DNA of 20,661 bases. Source: an uncultured Lachnospiraceae bacterium (GTDB taxonomy: Bacteria > Bacillota > Clostridia > Lachnospirales > Lachnospiraceae). How positions within the stretch are numbered: the stretch's first letter is position 1; the number at the start of each line of letters is the position of its first letter. Under the pieces are notes generated by a model. That model was not told where the DNA came from. It searched no databases and saw only the letters and a program-made list of their open reading frames with translations. The DNA is taken from positions 1-20,661 of the forward strand of contig CAJTVD010000066.1 in the NCBI GenBank assembly GCA_910579495.1, in the 5' to 3' direction. This document shows positions 14,525-20,661 of this stretch, piece after piece. The position numbers and the translations under genes were made by a program.

Positions 14525-16147
14525 ATGGCAAAGGAAATTAAATACGGAGCAGAAGCGCGGGCAGCGCTGGAATCAGGTGTAAATCAGTTGGCAGATACCG
14601 TTAGGGTGACCTTAGGCCCCAAAGGAAGGAATGTAGTTCTGGACAAATCCTTTGGCGCTCCCCTGATTACCAACGACGGTGTGACCATCGCCAAGGAAAT
14701 CGAACTGGAAGACGCTTTTGAGAATATGGGCGCACAGCTTGTAAAGGAAGTAGCTACCAAGACCAATGACGTGGCAGGGGACGGGACGACCACCGCTACC
14801 GTATTGGCGCAGGCTATGGTAAACGCAGGAATGAAGAACCTGGCTGCTGGGGCAAACCCCATTATTTTAAGAAAAGGTATGAAGAAAGCTACCGACTGCG
14901 CAGTGGAAGCCATTGAGAAGATGAGCTCTAAGGTAAACGGGAAAGAGCATATCGCAAGGGTGGCAGCAATCTCTGCAGGGGATGATGAAGTAGGGCAGCT
15001 TGTAGCGGACGCTATGGAAAAGGTATCCGGCGACGGCGTGATCACCATTGAGGAAAGCAAGACCATGCTTACAGAGCTTGACCTGGTGGAAGGTATGCAG
15101 TTTGACAGAGGATATATTTCCGCATATATGGCTACTGATATGGATAAGATGGAAGCAGTCCTTGAAAATCCCTATATCCTGATCACAGATAAGAAGATTG
15201 CCAATATCCAGGAAATCCTTCCCCTCCTTGAGCAGGTAGTACAGTCCGGCGCAAAGCTGCTGATCATTGCAGAGGATGTGGAAGGCGAAGCGCTCACCAC
15301 CCTGATCGTAAACAAACTCCGCGGGACCTTCAACGTAGTGGCTGTGAAAGCACCTGGCTATGGCGACAGAAGAAAAGCAATGCTGGAGGATATTGCAATC
15401 CTTACAGGAGGACAGGTGATCAGCGAGGAGCTCGGCCTTGACTTAAAGGAAACCACACTGGATCAGTTAGGGCGTGCAAAATCCGTTAAAGTCCAGAAGG
15501 AAAATACCGTTATCGTTGACGGCGAAGGCGACAAGGATGCAATCTCCGCAAGGATTAACCAGATTAAGGGACAGATTGAGGAAACCACCTCTGACTTTGA
15601 TAAAGAAAAATTACAGGAGCGCCTTGCAAAACTGGCAGGCGGCGTAGCGGTAATCCGCGTAGGCGCAGCTACCGAGACAGAGATGAAGGAAGCAAAACTC
15701 CGTATGGAAGATGCCCTTGCAGCTACCAGGGCAGCAGTGGAAGAAGGCATTATCTGCGGCGGCGGTGCAGCTTATATCCATGCAGCCAAAGAGGTAGATA
15801 AGCTGGCAGGAACCCTGGCAGGTGACGAGAAGACAGGGGCACAGCTTGTATTAAAGGCATTGGAATCTCCTTTGTTCCACATTGCCGCAAACGCAGGGCT
15901 TGAAGGCAGCGTAATCATTAATAAGGTACGTGAGTCCGAGGCAGGCGTAGGCTTTGACGTTCTGAAAGAAGAATATGTGAACATGGTAGACGCAGGCATC
16001 CTTGACCCTGCAAAGGTTACAAGAAGCGCATTGCAGAATGCAACCAGCGTTGCCTCCACGCTTCTTACCACAGAATCCGTTGTTGCTAACATCAAGGAAG
16101 AAACACCCGCTATGCCCGCAGGAGGCGGAATGGGCGGCATGATGTAA
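14525..16147 (+). CDS. groEL: Chaperonin GroEL (Hsp60)
   Basis: The 540-residue ATP-driven chaperonin that assembles into the double-ring folding chamber. Characteristic segments are all present: VTLGPKGRNVVLDKSFG and GDGTTTATVLAQ at the nucleotide site, the apical-domain stretch VKAPGYGDRRKAMLEDIA, and the flexible GGM tail PAGGGMGGMM. The start is placed at 14525 because AGGAGG (14509-14514) stands 10 nt before it. The in-frame ATG at 14516 is only 1 nt from the ribosome site. It is co-transcribed with groES under CIRCE/HrcA control and followed by a strong terminator. Confidence 0.99.
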   Translation: MAKEIKYGAEARAALESGVNQLADTVRVTLGPKGRNVVLDKSFGAPLITNDGVTIAKEIELEDAFENMGAQLVKEVATKTNDVAGDGTTTATVLAQAMVNAGMKNLAAGANPIILRKGMKKATDCAVEAIEKMSSKVNGKEHIARVAAISAGDDEVGQLVADAMEKVSGDGVITIEESKTMLTELDLVEGMQFDRGYISAYMATDMDKMEAVLENPYILITDKKIANIQEILPLLEQVVQSGAKLLIIAEDVEGEALTTLIVNKLRGTFNVVAVKAPGYGDRRKAMLEDIAILTGGQVISEELGLDLKETTLDQLGRAKSVKVQKENTVIVDGEGDKDAISARINQIKGQIEETTSDFDKEKLQERLAKLAGGVAVIRVGAATETEMKEAKLRMEDALAATRAAVEEGIICGGGAAYIHAAKEVDKLAGTLAGDEKTGAQLVLKALESPLFHIAANAGLEGSVIINKVRESEAGVGFDVLKEEYVNMVDAGILDPAKVTRSALQNATSVASTLLTTESVVANIKEETPAMPAGGGMGGMM

Positions 16148-16191
16148 GGAAAGGCCCAAAGGAAAAGTAATTTTCCGGGTTTCAATTTAAG

Positions 16192-16230
16192 AAACAGGTA
16201 TGCTAAAATAAAAATAGCATGCCTGTTTTT
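16192..16230 (+). terminator. Rho-independent terminator of groESL
   Basis: A 14-bp stem with one G-U pair (16192-16205 with 16215-16228), a 9-nt A-rich loop and a closing T-run. A smaller perfect hairpin, GGAAAA-GTAA-TTTTCC, precedes it at 16161-16176. Confidence 0.9.
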
Positions 16231-16299
16231 GTGCGCAGGGACAGGATTTCCAGGAATTTACAGGCTAAGGCCAGGGGCGTTTTATTTCAGGGGGATAAG

Positions 16300-18042
16300 A
16301 TGAAGGGGATATTAAAATATGCAAAGCCGTATGCCGCATATATGCTGCTTACACTGTTTTTAAAATTTGCAGCGGCAATGATGGATCTGTTCATTCCTTC
16401 TTTGCTTGCAAAGATCATTGATGACATTGTGCCTACCGGGCAGGAGAGGCTGATCCTTTTCTGGGGCGGCATTATGATCCTGTGTGCCGTTTGCTCCGTA
16501 GCCACTAATGTGACGGCAAACCGTATGGCGGAGGTGTCGGCAGGGGGGATGGCCAGGAAGCTCCGCCATGACCTTTTTTCAAAAACCAGCTATTTAAGCG
16601 CCAGGCAGATGGACGGTTTTACCATATCCTCGGCAGTATCCAGGCTCACCTCGGATACCTACAATGTGAACCGGATGCTTGCCCGGATGCAGCGCCTTGG
16701 GGTGCGGGGGCCAATCCTTCTGATTGGCGGCATTATGGTCACCATGGCCATGGAGCCCAAGCTGACCCTGGTACTGGCGGCGGCGCTTCCGGTGATTATA
16801 TTAATTGTGTGGCTTGTGACTGCAAAGAGCGTCCCGGTTTATGAAAAACAGCAGAGGGTGCTGGATAAAATGGTGCGGGTCCTCCAGGAAAATATTACAG
16901 GTGTAAGGGTAATACGTGCCCTTTCCAGGACGGATTATGAGAAGCGGCGGTACGGGGAAGTAAATGAAGAGCTTGCCCAAGTGGAACAAAAGGCGGGCAG
17001 GATTACGTCCTTTAGCAACCCTGCCACCACCCTGGCGCTGAATATGGGGCTTACGGCGGTTATCCTGGTAGGGGCGTGGCTGGTGCAGGAGGGGGAATCA
17101 GGCCCAGGTGCCATCATTGCCTTTTTGAGTTACTTTACCATTATTCTCAACGCCATGCTGGGCATTACCAAGATTTTCATCATGTGTTCCAAAGGAATGG
17201 CATCTGCCAGACGCATTATGGAGGTCCTGGATGCGCCGGAGCAAATGGGCGTTGGGCAGGCGCCGGATGCACCGGGATATGGGGAAACGGCATCTTCCCC
17301 TTACCATGTGGAGTTCCGGGATGTGTCCTTTTCCTATAATCAAAAGGGGAAACATCTTTCCCATATCAGCTTTGGGCTAAAAAGGGGGGAGAGCCTGGGA
17401 ATCATTGGCGCTACGGGAAGCGGGAAAAGCACCATTGTGAATCTGCTTCTGCGTTTTTACGACCCTGATGAGGGAAGCATATGGGTGGACGGGCAGAGAG
17501 TGGACAGGATCCCCCAGGAAGAGCTGCGCAGGAAATTTGGCGTTGTCTTGCAGAATGATTTCCTGATGGCGGCATCCATAGAGGAAAATATTGATTTTTT
17601 CAGGGACCTGCCAAAGGGGGAGGCCTACCAGGCAGCAATCCATGCCCAGGCGGCGGAATTTATCCAAGAAAAGGAAGGCGGTATGGGTGCCGGGGTTGCC
17701 GTCCGGGGAAATAATTTAAGCGGCGGGCAGAAACAGCGGATCATGATTGCCCGTGCCCTGGCGGGAAAGCCCCGGATTTTGGTTTTGGACGACGCTTCCT
17801 CCGCCCTGGATTACCGGACGGATGCGAAGCTGAGACAGGAGCTGCACACCCATTACCAGGATACTACCTCTGTGATTGTGGCCCAGCGGGTCAGTTCCAT
17901 TTTAAACGCGGGGCATATCCTTGTGCTGGAAGAGGGGGAATGCGCAGGATATGGCACGCACCAGGAGCTGCTGGAGAGCTGCCGGGAATACCGTCTGATT
18001 TATGAACAGCAGATGGGGGCAAAGGAGGGGGCAACAGCATGA
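16300..18042 (+). CDS. ABC exporter half-transporter, degenerate-site subunit
   Basis: The 580-residue protein has a six-helix exporter membrane domain (about 10-310) followed by an ATPase domain (about 340-575). The ATPase domain has Walker A GATGSGKST (370-378), a canonical LSGGQ (473-477) and a Walker B followed by Asp498 where the catalytic Glu normally sits. Gln529 replaces the switch His in IVAQRVS. These are the marks of the non-hydrolysing-site partner in heterodimeric multidrug exporters such as BmrCD or TM287/288. The next gene overlaps by 4 nt and supplies the complementary half. The start at 16300 follows AGGGGGA; an open frame from 16219 begins inside the groEL terminator. A weak promoter (TTTACA at 16257, TTTTAT 17 nt on) may drive the pair. 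The substrate is unknown. Confidence 0.9.
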   Translation: MKGILKYAKPYAAYMLLTLFLKFAAAMMDLFIPSLLAKIIDDIVPTGQERLILFWGGIMILCAVCSVATNVTANRMAEVSAGGMARKLRHDLFSKTSYLSARQMDGFTISSAVSRLTSDTYNVNRMLARMQRLGVRGPILLIGGIMVTMAMEPKLTLVLAAALPVIILIVWLVTAKSVPVYEKQQRVLDKMVRVLQENITGVRVIRALSRTDYEKRRYGEVNEELAQVEQKAGRITSFSNPATTLALNMGLTAVILVGAWLVQEGESGPGAIIAFLSYFTIILNAMLGITKIFIMCSKGMASARRIMEVLDAPEQMGVGQAPDAPGYGETASSPYHVEFRDVSFSYNQKGKHLSHISFGLKRGESLGIIGATGSGKSTIVNLLLRFYDPDEGSIWVDGQRVDRIPQEELRRKFGVVLQNDFLMAASIEENIDFFRDLPKGEAYQAAIHAQAAEFIQEKEGGMGAGVAVRGNNLSGGQKQRIMIARALAGKPRILVLDDASSALDYRTDAKLRQELHTHYQDTTSVIVAQRVSSILNAGHILVLEEGECAGYGTHQELLESCREYRLIYEQQMGAKEGATA

Positions 18043-19805
18043 AAAAAGCACCGAAAAAATATTTATTGTTCAGGCTCTGGCAATATCTTGGCAGATACCG
18101 CCTGTTGCTGGGGGCGGGATTTTTGTTGATGCTGTTATCCAATATCCTCTCCCTTTTAGGGCCGAAACTCTCAGGCTTGGCCATTGACGCCATAGGGACC
18201 CGGGCAGGGGGCGTGGATTTCCAAAGGGTATTTTATTATGCAGGATGGATGGCAGCTTTGTATGTGGTTTCCGCGTTCTTATCCTATCTGCTGTCCCTTA
18301 TGATGATCCAGCTTACCAAAAGGGCTACCTGCCAGATGCGCCGGGATGTTTTTGATAATATGTCCCGGCTCCCGGTGTCCTTTTTCGACCAGTACCAGAC
18401 CGGGGATATTATCAGTGTCATTACTTATGATATTGATACAGTGAACCAGTCCCTGGCAAATGATTTCCTGCAGATGATGCAAAGTGTGGTGACGGTACTG
18501 TTTTCCCTGGTGATGATGCTCACCATTGCCCCGGAAATGGTGCTGATTTTTGCAGCCACCATACCCGCAACGGTTTTCCTTACCAGATTCATTACAGGCC
18601 GTTCCCGGCCATTGTTCCGGGCAAGGTCCAAAAAGCTAGGGGAGCTGAACGGCTTTGTGGAGGAAATGCTAAACGGCCAGAAGACCACCCGGGCATACGG
18701 CAGGGAAGGGCAGGTGATAGAGGCTTTTGGGCGGAAGAACCAGGAGGCGGTGGAGGCAAACACCAAAGCGGAGTACTATGGCACTTTGGCGGGCCCTTCG
18801 GTGAACTTTATGAACAATATTTCCCTTGCCCTTATCAGTGTGTTCGGCTCTTTGCTCTATCTGAACGGAAAAATCGGGCTGGGGGATATTTCATCCTTTG
18901 TACAGTATTCCAGGAAGTTTTCCGGGCCTATCAATGAGACGGCGAATATCATCGGGGAGCTCCAGTCTGCCTTTGCGGCGGCGGAGAGGGTTTTCCGGCT
19001 GATTGACGAGCTTCCGGAAAAACCTGACGGTGCCGGGGCGCAGGTACTTGGACAGGTGTACGGGGATGTGGTTTTAAAGAACGTATCCTTTGGGTATCAG
19101 CCCCAGCGCCCTATTCTCTCAGACTTTGATTTTCATGCCAGCGCGGGGCAGCAGATTGCCATAGTAGGGCCTACAGGGGCGGGGAAAACTACGGTGATCA
19201 ACCTGCTGATGCGTTTCTACGATATTGACAAAGGGGGCATCTACCTGGACGGGAAGGATATTTACGGGATTACAAGGGACAGCCTGCGGGGAGCCTTTAC
19301 CATGGTTTTGCAGGATGCCTGGCTGTTCCAGGGGACCATATATGAAAACCTGGTATACGGCAGGGAAGGGATTACCATGGAGGAAGTGGAGAAAGCCACT
19401 AAGGCGGCTATGATCTACTCTTATATCCAAAAACTGCCGGAGGGCTTCCAGACACAGCTTAGTGATAACGGGGTACATATTTCCAAGGGACAGCGCCAGC
19501 TCCTTACCATTGCCCGGGCCATGCTTTCTGATGCCAGGATGCTGATTTTGGACGAAGCCACCTCTAATGTGGATACCCGCACAGAGATGGAAATACAAAA
19601 GGCCATGCGCAGGCTGATGGCGGATAAAACCTGCTTTGTGATCGCCCACAGGCTTTCTACCATTAGGAATGCGGATATGATCCTGGTGGTTATGGACGGG
19701 CGGATTGCTGAGAGGGGAAGCCATGAGGGGCTGATGGAAAAGAAGGGGCTTTATTATCAGATGTACGCCTCCCAGTTTACATCCACAGAGGCTTTACACT
19801 TTTAG
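18039..19805 (+). CDS. ABC exporter half-transporter, catalytic-site subunit
   Basis: The 588-residue exporter half has six predicted membrane helices (about 20-325) and an ATPase domain (about 355-580). Walker A is GPTGAGKT (377-384). Walker B ends in Asp505-Glu506 with the catalytic Glu intact, and switch His537 is present in IAHRLST. Its signature reads ISKGQ (481-485) rather than LSGGQ. That complements the neighbour, whose Walker B and His are altered but whose signature is canonical, so one composite ATP site is active and the other degenerate. ATGA overlap with the preceding stop implies translational coupling and equal subunit amounts. GGAGGGGG provides the ribosome site inside the upstream gene. 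The last codons contain the -35 box of the next transcription unit. Confidence 0.92.
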   Translation: MKKAPKKYLLFRLWQYLGRYRLLLGAGFLLMLLSNILSLLGPKLSGLAIDAIGTRAGGVDFQRVFYYAGWMAALYVVSAFLSYLLSLMMIQLTKRATCQMRRDVFDNMSRLPVSFFDQYQTGDIISVITYDIDTVNQSLANDFLQMMQSVVTVLFSLVMMLTIAPEMVLIFAATIPATVFLTRFITGRSRPLFRARSKKLGELNGFVEEMLNGQKTTRAYGREGQVIEAFGRKNQEAVEANTKAEYYGTLAGPSVNFMNNISLALISVFGSLLYLNGKIGLGDISSFVQYSRKFSGPINETANIIGELQSAFAAAERVFRLIDELPEKPDGAGAQVLGQVYGDVVLKNVSFGYQPQRPILSDFDFHASAGQQIAIVGPTGAGKTTVINLLMRFYDIDKGGIYLDGKDIYGITRDSLRGAFTMVLQDAWLFQGTIYENLVYGREGITMEEVEKATKAAMIYSYIQKLPEGFQTQLSDNGVHISKGQRQLLTIARAMLSDARMLILDEATSNVDTRTEMEIQKAMRRLMADKTCFVIAHRLSTIRNADMILVVMDGRIAERGSHEGLMEKKGLYYQMYASQFTSTEALHF

Positions 19806-19821
19806 GGAATTCGGCTATAAT
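19793..19821 (+). promoter_or_regulatory. Near-consensus promoter for the small-protein gene
   Basis: TTTACA (19793-19798), a 17-nt spacer and perfect TATAAT (19816-19821). The -35 lies within the final codons of the ABC gene. Transcription would start near 19828, placing the hairpin repeat at the very 5' end of the RNA. Confidence 0.75.
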
Positions 19822-19830
19822 GATGGTATC

Positions 19831-19869
19831 AACAAACGCCGTCACGCTCCGTGAGCTGGCTTAATGTAA
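19831..19869 (+). repeat. 39-bp dispersed hairpin repeat, copy 2
   Basis: Matches 5540-5578 at 35 of 39 positions. The hairpin core here is TCACG-CTC-CGTGA flanked by GCC and GGC. Two of the four differences are C-to-T changes in the stem that keep pairing as G-U if read as plus-strand RNA. This copy would sit in the 5' leader of the small-protein mRNA. Confidence 0.7.
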
Positions 19870-19943
19870 TAAAAGCACGGGTAAATAAGGATTTGAAAAA
19901 GTCTGTTGATGCTGTAATGGGGCAGTAAAGGGTGGTGAGAAGT

Positions 19944-20126
19944 ATGCCAAATAATGAGAAGGAATTAAACTGTTATCTCCTTGACCAGCTTGAATTGATT
20001 GAGCGGTTAGAAATGATAGCCCAAGGGGGGGATAATGATGCGGTGCTGGAACAGCTTGCCCTTGAAAAAAAATTTGTTGAGCGTAAGCTTTACCAGAAAC
20101 CGCCGTTAGTAAACGGCCAGCAGTAA
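19944..20126 (+). CDS. Small protein of unknown function (60 residues)
   Basis: I do not recognise this protein. It is 60 residues, polar, with one or two predicted amphipathic helices (YLLDQLELIERLEMIAQ and VLEQLALEKKFVERKL) separated by a GGDND turn, and has no signal peptide or membrane segment. A helical hairpin or a dimerising coiled coil is plausible. The ATG at 19944 is preceded by AAAGGGTGGTGA; an in-frame GTG at 19932 would overlap that ribosome site. Evidence that it is real: a near-consensus promoter about 125 nt upstream, a good terminator 11 nt downstream, and a codon pattern like the neighbours. It forms a one-gene transcription unit whose leader carries the hairpin repeat. No partner gene suggests a role. 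Confidence 0.65.
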   Translation: MPNNEKELNCYLLDQLELIERLEMIAQGGDNDAVLEQLALEKKFVERKLYQKPPLVNGQQ

Positions 20127-20137
20127 CTATATGGGGC

Positions 20138-20183
20138 AAAAGGTGTGAAGTCTTTGTGGACCAAAAGGCTTCACGCCTTTTTT
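20138..20183 (+). terminator. Rho-independent terminator of the small-protein unit
   Basis: A 13-bp stem with one G-U pair (AAAAGGTGTGAAG at 20138-20150 with 20169-20181), an 18-nt loop and a run of T's. The A-run at its left arm means it could also work on the opposite strand. Confidence 0.88.
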
Positions 20184-20190
20184 ATGCGCA

Positions 20191-20239
20191 GGGGCGCACA
20201 GATGAAATTGTTGCTTACGCAACGTGTGCCCCGCGGGGC
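20191..20239. repeat. Nested inverted repeats and a 12-bp palindrome
   Basis: GGGGCGCAC (20191-20199) pairs with GTGTGCCCC (20224-20232) with one wobble, and encloses a perfect inner hairpin GTTGC-TTAC-GCAAC (20210-20223). The right arm overlaps GCCCCGCGGGGC (20228-20239), a perfect palindrome. No gene or U-tract is associated. It could be a structured RNA, a protein-binding site or debris of a mobile element. Confidence 0.45.
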
Positions 20240-20284
20240 AGCCTGCCCTGAAAATGGATTTCCATGATTCTGGAAAAAGTTACA

Positions 20285-20313
20285 TTGACGAAATCTGCAA
20301 AAAAATATATAAT
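20285..20313 (+). promoter_or_regulatory. Consensus-type promoter pointing into the IS element
   Basis: TTGACG (20285-20290), a 17-nt spacer and perfect TATAAT (20308-20313). Transcription would begin near 20320 and run rightward, antisense to the transposase gene. It may belong to a gene displaced by the insertion. Confidence 0.6.
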
Positions 20314-20341
20314 CCTGTTTTTGACAGTAGCAGGGACGATT

Positions 20342-20381
20342 AATCGCTGTAACCCCAGTATTTATGCGGGCTACAGCGATT
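20342..20381. repeat. Hairpin near the IS end
   Basis: AATCGCTGTA pairs perfectly with TACAGCGATT, and after one mismatch three more C-G pairs extend the stem inward (20342-20355 with 20368-20381). It lies 27 nt beyond the transposase stop. Such structures near IS ends often block outside transcription from entering the transposase gene or stop transcripts leaving it. A U-tract is lacking. Confidence 0.6.
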
Positions 20382-20408
20382 TGGGTTTCAGGAATGAAAT
20401 ATGGTAAT

Positions 20409-20661
20409 TTATTCCCTGCCTTTACTTCTTTTTTGGATTCCCCTCATCTTCTGCCTGGTGATAAACTGATAGTCCGTGCGGAAGCCGCAGGCTTCGTGCA
20501 AGGCGTCTGTCAGTTTAGAGCGTTTATAGAGCGGCATATACCCCTGCTCCTCCACATCTGCAAAATCCATCTCCCGGAGCGTCTTCAAAATCTCTTCGCA
20601 GGTATAGCCGCTTCCCAGCTTTTTTTCCAGGATCCGGTAGACAAGAAGCGCGAGAAAGCAG
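20409..20661 (-). CDS. Transposase, IS1634/IS4-like, C-terminal part (cut by window edge)
   Basis: The 84 visible residues end a DDE-type transposase. The frame runs in from the right edge without a start codon in view and stops with TAA at 20409-20411. It reads LALLVYRILEKKLGSGYTC near the start, then EEILKTLREMDF, LTDALHEACGFRTDYQ and a basic tail. This matches my memory of the C-terminus of IS1634-family transposases common in Lachnospiraceae, in which a final helix-rich segment follows the catalytic core. The catalytic residues lie outside the window, so activity cannot be judged. No stop or frameshift interrupts the visible part. Confidence 0.8.
   Translation of the reverse strand, partial: CFLALLVYRILEKKLGSGYTCEEILKTLREMDFADVEEQGYMPLYKRSKLTDALHEACGFRTDYQFITRQKMRGIQKRSKGRE

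Larger units (their letters stand above)
20321..20661 (-). mobile_element. 3' end of an IS1634-like insertion sequence
   Basis: The transposase fragment and the adjoining hairpin mark the 3' end of an insertion sequence that continues beyond the window. The outer boundary is not certain. It should lie between about 20315 and 20342, where TTGACAGTAGCAGGGACG precedes the hairpin, but the other end is not available for comparison. Confidence 0.55.

Overview
The window looks like chromosome from a Gram-positive anaerobe of the class Clostridia, most likely Lachnospiraceae. This is inferred from strong purine-rich Shine-Dalgarno sites (AGGAGG type), TTGACA/TATAAT-type promoters, U-tailed hairpin terminators, a perfect CIRCE operator ahead of groES-groEL, and the style of the proteins (fused FolB-FolK, GH25 lysozyme with SH3 repeats, heterodimeric ABC exporter, IS1634-like transposase). 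I do not name a species.

Left end (1-1741, minus strand): a lipoprotein solute-binding protein with its own near-consensus promoter is followed by a four-helix-bundle receptor gene that stops after 117 codons, with no effector domain, at a 15-bp inverted repeat. No permease genes lie beside it. On the plus strand, an extended -10 promoter and a structured leader precede folP, a folB-folK fusion and an amylosucrase-like GH13 enzyme (1794-5534). That operon ends at a 39-bp hairpin repeat and a 20-bp perfect bidirectional terminator, which it shares with a convergent Na+-coupled NSS transporter.

Middle (7140-13452): the NSS transporter and a TRIC/UPF0126 membrane protein are divergently transcribed from two consensus promoters. 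The TRIC gene heads an apparent operon with a shortened KdpD-like histidine kinase (no N-terminal KdpD/Usp modules) and a KdpE-like regulator. Next come a membrane-anchored GH25 lysozyme with two SH3 domains and an Asn in place of a usual active-site Asp, a basic protein I do not recognise, and a protein with a degenerate GGDEF domain. Gene debris follows (13453-13900), including a frameshifted copy of a small Lachnospiraceae-type protein.

Right end (13900-20661): an AT-rich promoter region with CIRCE leads into groES-groEL, then a terminator, then two overlapping ABC exporter half-transporters whose motif changes are those of an asymmetric heterodimer. A consensus promoter inside the end of the second ABC gene drives a 5' leader carrying the second copy of the 39-bp repeat and a 60-residue protein of unknown function. 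After its terminator the DNA is dense in inverted repeats, has a consensus promoter pointing rightward, and runs into the 3' end of an IS transposase on the minus strand, cut by the window edge.

Most of the window is ordinary chromosome. The parts most worth a second look are the duplicated hairpin repeat, the small-protein transcription unit and structured DNA beside the IS, the TRIC-KdpDE-like operon, and the effector-less receptor paired with an orphan binding protein.
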